Shown piece by piece: positions 52,401 through 60,546 of a stretch of 64,000 bases of DNA. Numbering within the stretch: position 1 is the first letter of the stretch; every line of letters starts with the position of its first letter. Below the pieces are notes generated by a model that worked only from the letters and a program-made list of their open reading frames with translations, did not search any database and was not told the origin of the DNA. The DNA comes from Myceligenerans indicum (GTDB lineage: Bacteria; Actinomycetota; Actinomycetes; Actinomycetales; Cellulomonadaceae). The position numbers were made by a program, and so were the translations under genes. Location of the stretch: assembly GCF_016742955.1 (NCBI RefSeq), contig NZ_JABBYC010000015.1:23712-87711 (forward strand). The letters are read 5' to 3'.

Positions 52401-53560
52401 AGGCGACCGAGGTCGTGACCGCGCCCGCACCGCCGTCGGACATGACCACGGACGGCGCCGTGCCGGACCGGGACGCCGGGCAGAGCACCGGGCAGAGCAC
52501 CGGGCCGAACACCGGGCACGGCTACGCGCGGCACGGGCGGGGTGCGGGGCCGGTCACGCCGGCCCCGACGCAGACCCTGCTCGCCGCCACGGGCACCACG
52601 ATCACGCACTCCTCGTCGCAGGAGATCGTCCCGGGCAACTCGGCCGCGTGCGTCGGGCAGGCGACGCAGGTCCTGCGGACGTTCACGCTGGAGGACTTCG
52701 GCATCGGGGGCGAGCTCGCGGTGACGAACGTGTCCTTCGGGGTGGAGGCCGCCGACCCCGGTACCGAGGTGACCGTCAACCTCTATACGCTCGATGGTGC
52801 GCTGCTCCACGAGAACCTGGAACTGATCGGGTCGGCCACGACGGAGCTGGAGTCGGCCGACCTGACGCTGGTCGACGTGCCGGTGGAGGCGACCGCGGCC
52901 GGCACGCTCGTGGTCGAGGTGGCGGCGCCGGACGGGCCCGCCTTCTTCATGGGGTCCAACCCGGAGCCGGAGACCGCTCCGACGTACCTCGCGAGCGAGG
53001 CGTGCGGGAACGCCGAGCCCACCGCCACCGGTGATCTCGGCTTTCCCGACATGCACGTGGTCATGAACGTCACCGGTGAGACCTCGGTGGACGTGCCGTG
53101 GCTCGACGTGCAGCCGCCGGCGTTCTCGTTACGGCCCGGTGAGTCGCTGACCGTGCGGGTAGCGATGGACAGCGGCCGGGTGGACCAGCCGGGAACCTAC
53201 GAGTCGGCCGTCATGGTGGACGGCTCGACGCCCTACGCGATGCCCCGGGCGCACGTGTCCATGTCGGTGAGGCCCCCGCAGAACTGGGGCAGGATCACCG
53301 GCACGGTGACGGGGCGACCGTGCGAGGGCGATCCGGCGCCGCTCGAGGGCGCGTTCGTGACGCTCGACGGCTCCGCGTACGACGTCACGCTCGTGACCGG
53401 GCCCGACGGAGGCTATGCCCGCTGGATGGGGGTGTCGAACAACACGATCACGCTCCTGGGCTCGGCGGACGGCTATCCGCCGGTGGCGAGGTCGAACGTG
53501 TGGATCATCCCGGGCAGGACCGTGGTCCACGACGTCGGCCTCGCCGAGTACTGCGGCTGA
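49412..53560 (+). CDS. Large secreted S8 subtilisin-like protease, copy 2
   Basis: A 1382-residue paralog of the upstream protease. The signal peptide ends at about SVASAAPAPA. The prodomain contains the same DYESYWINNSI. S8 residues: D216 (TVDSGADLEH), H262 (LHGTHVMGTI), N331 (VVNNSWG), S436 (SGTSMAAPH). The middle differs: after a CarboxypepD-like repeat, this copy has a lectin/MAM-like beta-sandwich (GVEGFESGEVPAGWGEEDL, WWQIDDVGFGEC). The C-terminal parts resemble copy 1 again (SFGVEA, DMHVVMNVTG, WMGVSNNTITL). A Thr/Gly-rich stretch (QSTGQSTGPNTGHGYARHG) is specific to it. A GGAGG site precedes the ATG. Confidence 0.92.
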   Translation: MRRRTMPGGRAAVAVAAATAFSFVAASVASAAPAPAEPPSSARVVAARQTAQDTADLTAAGRKLTGTLRTRLGTGRPADFWIRFEEAPDLAPATGIGDWGERGRYVYDTLTRAAKESQAGVVARLRTAGADYESYWINNSILVTGGDLELATRLAAEPAVTTVHERVAVEPVEPVEQVPERDAGAEAVEWGIEAVNAPAAWALGYTGEGITVATVDSGADLEHPALASHYRGAADGGTIENDYNWFDVSGRCEGAPCDGALHGTHVMGTIVGDDGGENQIGVAPGARWIAANGCDTCSDADLTAAAQWILAPTRADGSEPNPALRPHVVNNSWGSQLPGDINDFFAPEIAAWEAAGIFGVWAAGNGGEAGCQSVSSPGANVATYSVGATTAEGEAAEFSSRGPGEDGIVQPDIAAPGQEIRSSVPGGGYEVLSGTSMAAPHVTGAVAVLWSAVPSLIGDIPATRDLLDVSAVDHADDECGGSPENNNVYGEGDLDLLALIDAAGPEEHGFIAGSVTDAGGEPVSGATVTVGERSTATDAAGRFRILLPAGAYDVGFEAFGYVTGSVRGVEVPGGETAVADTVLDRAPLTTVTGTVEDGSGHGWPLGAKVQVVGAPARYSAWTDPFTGAYTLDVPANATHVLAVDPAVEGYTTSREEVTVAAEPVVRDIAARVTAACVAPGYAFSGAGIGVEGFESGEVPAGWGEEDLAGTGEGWTFDDAFGYGNMTGGEGLFAEVNSDGYGPEGHQDATLTTRRLDLTGLSAPTMTFDQAFESVGEFADVDLSVDGGRTWETLLHQTMSAQGRRLVDLSAAGGESDVLVRFHLGDAHWGLWWQIDDVGFGECRPVGGGLVAGVVTDLNTGEGVAGATVADAALPDDGVTTASPADAGVRPGYYSLFAPAGRRTVLVEGRGYATGESSARVVGDVIARHDVRLAAARLVVAPEEVRDELVLGDDGTGRFTVTNEGTAPAEVEVYPGSSDFEILSSDVPGAVIKGVEREATEVVTAPAPPSDMTTDGAVPDRDAGQSTGQSTGPNTGHGYARHGRGAGPVTPAPTQTLLAATGTTITHSSSQEIVPGNSAACVGQATQVLRTFTLEDFGIGGELAVTNVSFGVEAADPGTEVTVNLYTLDGALLHENLELIGSATTELESADLTLVDVPVEATAAGTLVVEVAAPDGPAFFMGSNPEPETAPTYLASEACGNAEPTATGDLGFPDMHVVMNVTGETSVDVPWLDVQPPAFSLRPGESLTVRVAMDSGRVDQPGTYESAVMVDGSTPYAMPRAHVSMSVRPPQNWGRITGTVTGRPCEGDPAPLEGAFVTLDGSAYDVTLVTGPDGGYARWMGVSNNTITLLGSADGYPPVARSNVWIIPGRTVVHDVGLAEYCG

Positions 53561-53609
53561 CGGCCGGGCGCCACGGCCGGTCCGCCACCCCGGCGGCCGG
53601 CCGGCGCGG

Positions 53610-53672
53610 GATGGAGGTCGCGCGAGTGGAGGCTGCGCGAGGGGATGTCGCCCGGGTGGAGACTGCGCGGGT
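53610..53672. repeat. Degenerate 15-16-base tandem repeat
   Basis: About four units similar to GTGGAGGCTGCGCGAG (GATGGAGGTCGCGCGA, GTGGAGGCTGCGCGAG, GGGATGTCGCCCGG, GTGGAGACTGCGCGGG). It lies in the non-coding gap between the second subtilase and the inverted repeat at 53690. Confidence 0.5.
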
Positions 53673-53689
53673 GGACCGGAGCCGGTGTG

Positions 53690-53753
53690 TGGTCGGGGGT
53701 TTGGCGTGTGGTCGGTCGAGTGATTGACCGACCACACGCCAAACCCCCGACCA
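53690..53753. terminator. Perfect 28-bp inverted repeat between convergent genes
   Basis: The 28-base left arm begins TGGTCGGGGGTTTGGC and ends GTCGGTC; the right arm is an exact complement, separated by the 8-base loop GAGTGATT. It is placed between the subtilase (plus, stop 53560) and ino1 (minus, stop 53826). It is most likely a bidirectional terminator, though the perfect long match is unusual. Confidence 0.8.
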
Positions 53754-53825
53754 GGTACCTGTGCGACCTCCGCGACCAGGCGACCAGGCGGCCGGGAGGC
53801 CGGGCGGCCAGAGGAGACCAGGCGG

Positions 53826-54920
53826 TCAGGCGGTCTCGTCGCCGCGGATCCAGGCCTCCAGGCGGGCCCGGCCCTCGGTGTCCTCACGCTGCTCGGGCGG
53901 GGACTTCATGAAGTAGGTCGACGCCGGGTGCACGGGGCCGCCCTGGCCGCGATCCTTCGCGATCTTCGCGCAGCGCACCGCGTCGATGATGATGCCCGCG
54001 GAGTTCGGCGAGTCCCACACCTCGAGCTTGTACTCCATGTTCAGTGGCACCTCGCCGAAGGCGCGGCCCTCGAGGCGGACGTAGGCCCACTTGCGGTCGT
54101 CCAGCCACGCGACGTAGTCGGACGGCCCGATGTGTACGTTGCGGTCGTCCTTCACCCCGGCGAGCGGCCCGTCGGACAGGTTCGAGGTGACGGCCTGCGT
54201 CTTGGAGACCTTCTTGGACTCCAGCCGCTCCCGCTGCAGCATGTTCTTGAAGTCCATGTTGCCGCCCACGTTGAGCTGGTAGGTGCGGTCCAGGACCACG
54301 CCCCGGTCCTCGAACAGCTTGGCCAGCACCCGGTGCGTGATGGTGGCGCCCACCTGTGACTTGATGTCGTCGCCGACGATCGGTACGCCCGCCGCGGTGA
54401 ACTTCTGGGCCCACTCCGGGTCGGACGCGATGAACACCGGCAGCGCGTTGACGAAGGCGACCCCCGCGTCGATGGCGCACTGCGCGTAGAACTTGTCGGC
54501 TTCGTCGGATCCCACCGGCAGGTAGGACACGAGTACGTCGACCTCGGCCTCACGCAGGGCCGCGACCACGTCGACAGGGTCCGTGTCCGCCTCGTCGATG
54601 GTGTCCCGGTAGTAGGTGCCCAGCCCGTCCAGGGTGGGCCCACGCTGGACGGTGACTCCGAGCGGCGGGACATCGGCGATGGTGATCGTGTTGTTCTCCG
54701 ACGCGGTGATCGCCTCGGCGAGATCGAACCCCACCTTCTTCGCGTCGACGTCGAACGCCGCGACGAACTCGATGTCGCGCACGTGGTAGTCGCCGAGCTG
54801 AACGTGCATCAGGCCCGGCACCTTGTCCTGTGGGTCGGCGTCCTTGTAGAAGTGCACGCCCTGAATCAGTGACGACGCGCAGTTCCCTACGCCGACGACC
54901 GCGACGCGGATGGAAGTCAT
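53826..54920 (-). CDS. ino1: myo-Inositol-1-phosphate synthase
   Basis: Converts glucose-6-phosphate to inositol-phosphate, the first step towards phosphatidylinositol and mycothiol. A 364-residue enzyme of the short actinobacterial type. Motifs: [18 protein letters not shown] (NAD-binding Gly loop), [66 protein letters not shown] with the active-site Lys, and [19 protein letters not shown]. It starts inside the stop of padR (ATGA overlap), so the two are one operon and translation is coupled. Confidence 0.95.
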   Translation of the reverse strand: MTSIRVAVVGVGNCASSLIQGVHFYKDADPQDKVPGLMHVQLGDYHVRDIEFVAAFDVDAKKVGFDLAEAITASENNTITIADVPPLGVTVQRGPTLDGLGTYYRDTIDEADTDPVDVVAALREAEVDVLVSYLPVGSDEADKFYAQCAIDAGVAFVNALPVFIASDPEWAQKFTAAGVPIVGDDIKSQVGATITHRVLAKLFEDRGVVLDRTYQLNVGGNMDFKNMLQRERLESKKVSKTQAVTSNLSDGPLAGVKDDRNVHIGPSDYVAWLDDRKWAYVRLEGRAFGEVPLNMEYKLEVWDSPNSAGIIIDAVRCAKIAKDRGQGGPVHPASTYFMKSPPEQREDTEGRARLEAWIRGDETA

Positions 54921-55555
54921 CCTCGCTCCTTACTCTGAGGTGTGTTCCCTGGGGTCTTGGGGGTGGCGCCGCTCGTGGCGTCCACACGGCTGCGTTCGGT
55001 GCGGATCAGTCGGTCGATCCAGTCGACCTCGCGTTCCACCTTCTCCTGTCCGAAGCGTTGGAGCTCGCGGGTGTACTCGTCGGAGCGGCTCCGGGAGCGC
55101 GCCGCGGCGTCGCGGACGGCCTCCAGCCGTTCCGCGAGACGTGTGCGGCGTCCCTCGAGGATGCGCAGACGTGTCTCGGCGTCGGTCTGCCCGAACAGGG
55201 AGAACCGCACGTCGAAGTTCTCGTCCTCCCACGCGGCCGGCCCGGAGCTGGTCAGGAGGGTGTGGAGGTGCTCCTTGCCCTCCGCGGTCAGCTTGTACAC
55301 GATGCGACCGCGACGGCCGAGCTTGGCCGGCCGCGACCTGTCGGACGCCGACGGCGGCCGCGGGTCACCGTCCACCGCGGTGATCAGCCCGCGTTGCACG
55401 AGCCTGCGCAGTGCCGGGTACAGGCTGCCGTACGACAGGGCGCGGAACGGACCCAGGGCCAGACTGAGCCGCTTGCGCAGCTCGTAGCCGTGCAACGGGG
55501 CCTCGTTCAGGAGACCGAGCACCGCGATCTCCAGCACCTCCGTGCGACTGCGCAT
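54917..55555 (-). CDS. PadR-family transcriptional regulator
   Basis: A 212-residue winged-helix protein. The PadR N-terminus is clear: [42 protein letters not shown], and [19 protein letters not shown]. The C-terminal half is a long helix ([20 protein letters not shown]) for dimerisation. It is the first gene of the operon with ino1 and has its palindromic site 55 bases upstream, so it probably controls inositol synthesis and itself. The ligand is unknown. Confidence 0.93.
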   Translation of the reverse strand: MRSRTEVLEIAVLGLLNEAPLHGYELRKRLSLALGPFRALSYGSLYPALRRLVQRGLITAVDGDPRPPSASDRSRPAKLGRRGRIVYKLTAEGKEHLHTLLTSSGPAAWEDENFDVRFSLFGQTDAETRLRILEGRRTRLAERLEAVRDAAARSRSRSDEYTRELQRFGQEKVEREVDWIDRLIRTERSRVDATSGATPKTPGNTPQSKERG

Positions 55556-55609
55556 GCCGACCCACCTCCCGTCACGGGACGTTCATCTTCCGTTGGTTGC
55601 CACTCGACC

Positions 55610-55622
55610 TATCGAGTCGATA
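55610..55622. promoter_or_regulatory. PadR-operon operator palindrome
   Basis: TATCGAGTCGATA is a 13-base palindrome (arms TATCGA / TCGATA around one base) in the padR-ino1 promoter. The position, 55 bases before the ATG, fits a repressor site. Confidence 0.65.
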
Positions 55623-55880
55623 CATCGTGAGGATAGGCACGTGTGGTTGCCGGGCGCAACGGAGCGGGCTCCAAATGTGACGAACACGTGAAGGCGCGGG
55701 ACGAGGGCTGCGGGTGCCGTGGGGGAACTGCGTCACTCTCCGTGTGATTCCGCCCCGATCGTTGCCCGAGGCCGAGGCGGTGCCTCTATTGTGTCCGGTG
55801 GCTCGATGTGCCCTGGACCGTGCGGTCCGCAGACCCCGTTCGGGCACCGGCCCCCACCGAACGAGAGGAAGAGGCAGGAC

Positions 55881-58526
55881 GTGGCTACTTGGAGTGCCCC
55901 GCAGATCCCGCCGTCCCGCCCGCGTGCGCGAACGCAGTTCTGGAACTACCCACGGCCGTACCGAACGGGCTGGAAGGCATGGCTGCCGTCGTGGCGATTC
56001 GTCGTCGGCGTGATGTTGGCCGGGCTGTCGCTCGGCGCTGGTGTCTTCATGGCGGCCTGGACGAACATCACCATCCCGGCCGAGCTCGACAACGTGGAGA
56101 CCACGACCGTCAGGTACGCCGGAGACGGCGGAAAGCTCGGTGAGTTCCGCGGGGCCGAGGACCGCAAGATCGTCACCGTCGATGACCTGCCGATCTGGGT
56201 CGCGAATGCGGCCGTTGCTTCCGAGGACCGCAACTTCTACGCGAAGAACAACCTGGGGATCAGCCCCACCGGTATCGCGCGTGCCGCGCTCACCGGGGTC
56301 GGCGGTGGGTCCACGCTGACGCAGCAGTACGTCGAGCAGGCGTACACGAGCTGGAACCCGAATCCGACCTACGTCGACAAGTTCAAGGAAATGGTCCTGG
56401 CGATGAAGGTCCGGAGCGATCCGGAGACCTATCCGCCCGAGGACATCCTCGGCGAGTACCTGAACCGGATCTACCTGGGCAGGAGCGCGTACGGGATCGA
56501 GACGGCGGCGCAGGCCTACTTCCACAAGTCCGCGAAGAAGCTGACACCCTCCGAGGCGGCGTTCCTGGCGGGGATCATCCCGTCTCCCAACGCCTACGAC
56601 GACACGGAGTGGGGTCCGGGGTGGGCGGAGGGCCGCTGGGAGCGCACGCTGAGCTTCATGCACGAGGACGGCTACATCGACGACCAGCAGTACGACGAAG
56701 CCGTCTCGGCAGGATTCCCGAAGCCGGAGGAGCACAAGCAGTCCGCGGCCTATGCCGGGCCGAAGGGGTACATCCTCAAGGAGGTGGAGCGCGAGCTCCA
56801 GGCGAACGGCTTCGACCTCGGGCGGCTCTACAAGGACGGCCTGGTGGTGGAGACCACCATCGACAAGAAGCTCCAGAAGGCGGCGAACGAGACGGCCAAG
56901 CTTCCTGAGGAGGCCAACACGCCTCTGATGCGCTCCGCGCTCGTCTCCATCGATCCGAAGACCGGGGCAATCCGTGCGATGTACGGCGGGCCCGACAAAT
57001 CAGATCCAAAGTACGACCTGAACGCTGCGACCGACAACTGGCAGCAGGGCGGCTCGACGAACAAGCCGTTCGCGCTGATCGCGGCCATGGACCAGGGCAT
57101 TCCGCTCGGTACGCAGTTCAACGGCGACCAACCGCAGACGTTCGACTACTACACGAAGAGGGACACGACCACCGGCCTGGAGGAGCCGGTGCCCGTGACG
57201 AACTTCGCCAGCGAGAGCTTCGGCGACATCGACCTGGTCAAGGCGACGGCGCACTCGGTCAACACCGTCTACGTCCAGCTGAACCACGAGGTCACTCCCC
57301 AGGCGACGCAGGAGGTGGCCAAGAAGCTCGGCCTTGACGTCGAGGGGTCGCTCGCCTACCGCAAGTGGGACGCGCTCTCGGACGAGGAGAAGGAGAAGAA
57401 GCCGTCCCCGGGGGAGACATCGAGCCGGATGTCGAACGTGCTGGGCACGTCCTACGTCTACACGGTCGACCTGGCACGGGCGTACGCGACCATCGCGAAC
57501 AAGGGCGTGCGGACCACCCCACACCTGGTGAACAAGGTCGTGGACCCGGACACGGGCACGGTCGTGTACCAGAGCGAGGTCACCGAGGAGCGGGAGTTCA
57601 GCGAGGACGTCATGGCCAACGCGACGTATGCCATGTCGCAGGTGGTCGACGACCCGAGCGGTTCCGGTCACTATGCTCGGCAGTACATTCCCGACCGTCC
57701 CCTCGCGGGGAAGACCGGGACGTCGAACGACAACTACGCCGCGTGGTTCGCCGGGTTCACGCCGCAGCTCGTCACCGTGGTCAACATCTACCAGTACGAC
57801 CCGGACTCGCAGAAGTTCCAGCAGCTCACGCCGTTCCCCCCGTTCCAGCAGATGACCGGTGGTACGTGGCCGGTCCAGGCATGGACCGCGTTCATGGCAC
57901 AGGCCCTGGACGGGGAGCCGATCGAGCAGTTCCCCGACTACGAGTACATCAAGCCGAAGCCGTCGCCTTCGCCGACGCCGACCGACCAGAAGGTCAAGGT
58001 CCCCGAGGGGCTCGAAGGCCAGCCGTGGGAGTCCGTGCGGCAGCAGCTCGTGGCCCTGGGGCTGAACCCGCAGCTGAAGGAAGTGAACGACCCTCGGTAC
58101 CCAGAACCTCAGACCGTCGTCCGGGTCCAGGACGCCGGCAAGGAGGTCGATCCCAGCACGACGATCGAGGTGCGGATCACCGCCGCGGCCAACCCCGTCG
58201 CGACGGTGCCGAGTGTCGTCACGCTCTCCGAGCGTGAGGCCGAGAAGCAGCTCCGGGCCAGCGGCTACCGCATGCAGAGCCAGACGGTCGCGAGTGCCGA
58301 GCCGGCCGGGACCGTGATCTCCCAGGACCCCGCGCCCGGCACGCAGCTGGAGCAGGGCAACACCGTCACGGTCCAGGTCTCGGACGGCTCGCAGCCGTCC
58401 CCGACCGATGGTGCGACCTGTGGTGTGCTTGGGTTCGACCCCTGTCCCGACCCCACCGACACCTCGACGACGGGCCCCAGCACCGAACCCGGCCCCGGCG
58501 GTGGCAACAACAGCAACAACGGCTAG
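55881..58526 (+). CDS. ponA: Class A penicillin-binding protein (transglycosylase/transpeptidase) with PASTA domains
   Basis: Makes and cross-links peptidoglycan. An 881-residue protein: a cytosolic start, one membrane helix (VGVMLAGLSLGAGVFMAAW, about 42-60), the GT51 domain with the catalytic E115 in VASEDRNFY and GGGSTLTQQYVEQA, and the transpeptidase with SxxK in GGSTNKPF, SVN in AHSVNTVYVQ, and KTGT in LAGKTGTSNDN. Two C-terminal PASTA units start at about KVPEGLEGQPWES and ATVPSVVTLSEREAE. The tail is low-complexity (PSTEPGPGGGNNSNNG). GTG 55881 is preceded by GAGG; ATG 55806 is an in-frame alternative. Confidence 0.92.
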   Translation: MATWSAPQIPPSRPRARTQFWNYPRPYRTGWKAWLPSWRFVVGVMLAGLSLGAGVFMAAWTNITIPAELDNVETTTVRYAGDGGKLGEFRGAEDRKIVTVDDLPIWVANAAVASEDRNFYAKNNLGISPTGIARAALTGVGGGSTLTQQYVEQAYTSWNPNPTYVDKFKEMVLAMKVRSDPETYPPEDILGEYLNRIYLGRSAYGIETAAQAYFHKSAKKLTPSEAAFLAGIIPSPNAYDDTEWGPGWAEGRWERTLSFMHEDGYIDDQQYDEAVSAGFPKPEEHKQSAAYAGPKGYILKEVERELQANGFDLGRLYKDGLVVETTIDKKLQKAANETAKLPEEANTPLMRSALVSIDPKTGAIRAMYGGPDKSDPKYDLNAATDNWQQGGSTNKPFALIAAMDQGIPLGTQFNGDQPQTFDYYTKRDTTTGLEEPVPVTNFASESFGDIDLVKATAHSVNTVYVQLNHEVTPQATQEVAKKLGLDVEGSLAYRKWDALSDEEKEKKPSPGETSSRMSNVLGTSYVYTVDLARAYATIANKGVRTTPHLVNKVVDPDTGTVVYQSEVTEEREFSEDVMANATYAMSQVVDDPSGSGHYARQYIPDRPLAGKTGTSNDNYAAWFAGFTPQLVTVVNIYQYDPDSQKFQQLTPFPPFQQMTGGTWPVQAWTAFMAQALDGEPIEQFPDYEYIKPKPSPSPTPTDQKVKVPEGLEGQPWESVRQQLVALGLNPQLKEVNDPRYPEPQTVVRVQDAGKEVDPSTTIEVRITAAANPVATVPSVVTLSEREAEKQLRASGYRMQSQTVASAEPAGTVISQDPAPGTQLEQGNTVTVQVSDGSQPSPTDGATCGVLGFDPCPDPTDTSTTGPSTEPGPGGGNNSNNG

Positions 58527-58561
58527 CGCCGAGCAGTACCCGGCCGGCCGGCGCCGGTGAC

Positions 58562-58605
58562 CCGCGACACCCTGTTCCGGCTTCGGCCGGGGCAGGGTGT
58601 CGCGG
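58562..58605 (+). terminator. Terminator after the PBP gene
   Basis: CCGCGACACCCTG and CAGGGTGTCGCGG form a perfect 13-bp stem. An inner CCGGC / GCCGG stem with a TTCG tetraloop stabilises the top. It lies 36 bases past the stop at 58526. Confidence 0.85.
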
Positions 58606-58663
58606 TAGACTCGGCCCTTGCTGTGCTCGGCGCCGCCGGGTGCAGCGACGCAAGAACCCTCCT

Positions 58664-58682
58664 GTCACGGAACCTCCGTGAC
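58664..58682 (+). promoter_or_regulatory. Hairpin in the rpsF leader, possible S6:S18 site
   Basis: GTCACGGA and TCCGTGAC form a perfect 8-bp stem with the loop ACC, 30 bases before the rpsF start. Ribosomal proteins S6:S18 bind leader hairpins to repress their own operon in many bacteria, and the position fits, but this specific hairpin does not clearly match the known motif. Confidence 0.4.
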
Positions 58683-58711
58683 CGCTGAGACCAGAGGAGG
58701 TGGGTATCGAC

Positions 58712-59002
58712 ATGCGTCAGTACGAACTGATGGTGATCCTGGACCCGGAGGTCGAGGAGCGCACCGTTCAGCCGTCGCTCGAGAAGCTGCTCACGGTCGT
58801 GAAGACCGACGGCGGCTCCGTCGACAAGATGGACATCTGGGGTCGTCGCCGCCTGGCGTTCGACATCTCGAAGAAGTCCGAGGGCATCTACGCCGTCGTC
58901 GACTTCACGTCGACGCCGGACACCGCGAAGGAGCTGGACCGCCAGCTCGGCCTGAACGAGGCCGTGCTGCGTACCAAGATCCTGCGCACGGACGCCCGCT
59001 GA
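58712..59002 (+). CDS. rpsF: 30S ribosomal protein bS6
   Basis: A 96-residue ribosomal protein, [20 protein letters not shown] then [20 protein letters not shown] and [13 protein letters not shown]. It is the first gene of the rpsF-ssb-rpsR-rplI unit. A GGAGG site is upstream of the ATG at 58712. Confidence 0.97.
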   Translation: MRQYELMVILDPEVEERTVQPSLEKLLTVVKTDGGSVDKMDIWGRRRLAFDISKKSEGIYAVVDFTSTPDTAKELDRQLGLNEAVLRTKILRTDAR

Positions 59003-59113
59003 AACAACTGCTGAGCTGAGGTCCCCCTCGGGCACTGCCGCCGAACGGCGCATGTCAGTGTCTCGTGATGGGATGCGAAGAAACGGCGTCGAGACGAATC
59101 GAGGAACTTGGTA

Positions 59114-59665
59114 ATGGCTGGCGAGACCGTCATCACAGTGGTGGGGAACCTGACAGGTGACCCGGAGCTGCGCTTCACCCCGTCGGGTGCGGCAGTGGCC
59201 AACTTCACGATCGCTTCCACGCCGCGCATCTTTGACCGCCAGAGCAACGAGTGGAAGGACGGGGAGACCCTGTTCATGCGCTGCTCGCTGTGGCGGGAGG
59301 CCGCGGAGAACGTCGCCGAGTCGCTGACCAAGGGCATGCGCGTCCTCGCGCAGGGCCGCCTGGTGCAGCGCTCGTACGAGACCCGTGAGGGGGAGAAGCG
59401 CACCGTCGTCGAGCTGCAGGTGGACGAGATCGGTCCGTCCCTGCGGCGCGCCACGGCCAAGGTCACCCGGGCCCAGCGGTCCGGTGGCGGCGGCTTCGGT
59501 GGCGGCGGGGACTTCGGCGGGGGCGGCCAGAACTCTGGCGGCTTCGGCGGAGGCTCCGGCGGAGGCTTCAGCTCGTCCGGTGGTGGTCAGCAGCAGGCCG
59601 ACCCGTGGGCCACGGCAGGCCCCGCGTCGTCCGGTGGCGGGTTCTCGGAGGACCCGCCCTTCTGA
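59114..59665 (+). CDS. ssb: Single-stranded DNA-binding protein
   Basis: Binds ssDNA at forks and recruits repair proteins. A 183-residue protein: OB-fold at 1-115 ([20 protein letters not shown], then [20 protein letters not shown]), then a Gly-rich linker ([15 protein letters not shown]), and the partner-binding tail SEDPPF. The start is ATG 59114; TTG 59108 in frame is less likely. Confidence 0.97.
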   Translation: MAGETVITVVGNLTGDPELRFTPSGAAVANFTIASTPRIFDRQSNEWKDGETLFMRCSLWREAAENVAESLTKGMRVLAQGRLVQRSYETREGEKRTVVELQVDEIGPSLRRATAKVTRAQRSGGGGFGGGGDFGGGGQNSGGFGGGSGGGFSSSGGGQQQADPWATAGPASSGGGFSEDPPF

Positions 59666-59772
59666 CCGGTACCCAACCCAGACACCATCTTGTCGTGCCC
59701 GGTGGCACGGCCGGTGCGCAACGCGCACAGGCCGGCCGGGGCGCGGCCCGCACCTGAAGAAGGAGCAACACC

Positions 59773-60009
59773 ATGGCGAAGCCTGTGGTGCGTAAGCCCA
59801 AGAAGAAGGCCAACCCGCTCAAGTCCGCGAAGATCGACAACATCGACTACAAGGACACCGCCCTGCTGCGTAAGTTCATCTCGGACCGCGGCAAGATCCG
59901 TGCCCGCCGTGTCACCGGCGTGACCGTGCAGGAGCAGCGCCAGATCGCGAAGGCCGTGAAGAACGCCCGCGAGATGGCTCTGCTGCCGTACACGTCGACG
60001 GCTCGCTGA
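59773..60009 (+). CDS. rpsR: 30S ribosomal protein bS18
   Basis: A 78-residue protein, [20 protein letters not shown], then [18 protein letters not shown] and [20 protein letters not shown]. It has no Cys, so it is a zinc-independent type. It sits 107 bases after ssb. Confidence 0.97.
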   Translation: MAKPVVRKPKKKANPLKSAKIDNIDYKDTALLRKFISDRGKIRARRVTGVTVQEQRQIAKAVKNAREMALLPYTSTAR

Positions 60010-60026
60010 GGAAGGGATCGAGAGAC

Positions 60027-60476
60027 ATGGCAAAGCTGATCCTGACCCACGAGGTGACCGGACTGGGCGAGCCCGGTGACGTGGTCGAGGTGAAGGACGG
60101 GTACGCCCGGAACTTCCTCATCCCGCGTTCGCTGGCTACGCCGTGGACCAAGGGTGCCGAGAAGGACGTGACCGCGATCCGCCGTGCCCGCAAGGCGCGC
60201 GAGATCGCCACGCTCGACGAGGCGAAGGCCCTGGCCGCATCGATCGCCGCCAAGCCGGTGACCGTGACGGCGAAGGCCGGCCCGGGCGGCCGCCTGTTCG
60301 GTGCCATCACCACCGCGGAGATCGCCTCCGCCGTCGCCGCCGAGGGCGGCAAGTCCGTGGACAAGCGCAAGATCGAGATCGGCCAGCCGATCAAGTCCAC
60401 CGGCGACTACAACGTGTCGATCCGCCTGCACCCCGAGGTGTCGGCCAAGATCGCCGTCAAGGTCGTCGCGGGCTGA
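60027..60476 (+). CDS. rplI: 50S ribosomal protein bL9
   Basis: A 149-residue protein. [20 protein letters not shown] and [20 protein letters not shown] form the N-terminal domain; a long helix ([20 protein letters not shown]) joins to the C-terminal SDIT-like domain. It starts 17 bases after rpsR. Confidence 0.97.
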   Translation: MAKLILTHEVTGLGEPGDVVEVKDGYARNFLIPRSLATPWTKGAEKDVTAIRRARKAREIATLDEAKALAASIAAKPVTVTAKAGPGGRLFGAITTAEIASAVAAEGGKSVDKRKIEIGQPIKSTGDYNVSIRLHPEVSAKIAVKVVAG

Positions 60477-60493
60477 CGCAGCCCACACACCGC

Positions 60494-60529
60494 ACGGGCC
60501 CCGGATCCTCCTGAGGATCCGGGGCCCGT
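60494..60529 (+). terminator. Terminator of the ribosomal-protein unit
   Basis: ACGGGCCCCGGATCC (60494-60508) and GGATCCGGGGCCCGT (60515-60529) form a perfect 15-bp stem with a 6-base loop. It ends 17 bases before the stop of the convergent response-regulator gene and may serve both directions. Confidence 0.88.
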
Positions 60530-60546
60530 CGCATTCGCGCGGCGCG

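Noticed and set aside
53690..53753. Insertion-sequence terminal repeats
   Set aside because: The arms are adjacent with an 8-base loop; no transposase gene lies between them or nearby.
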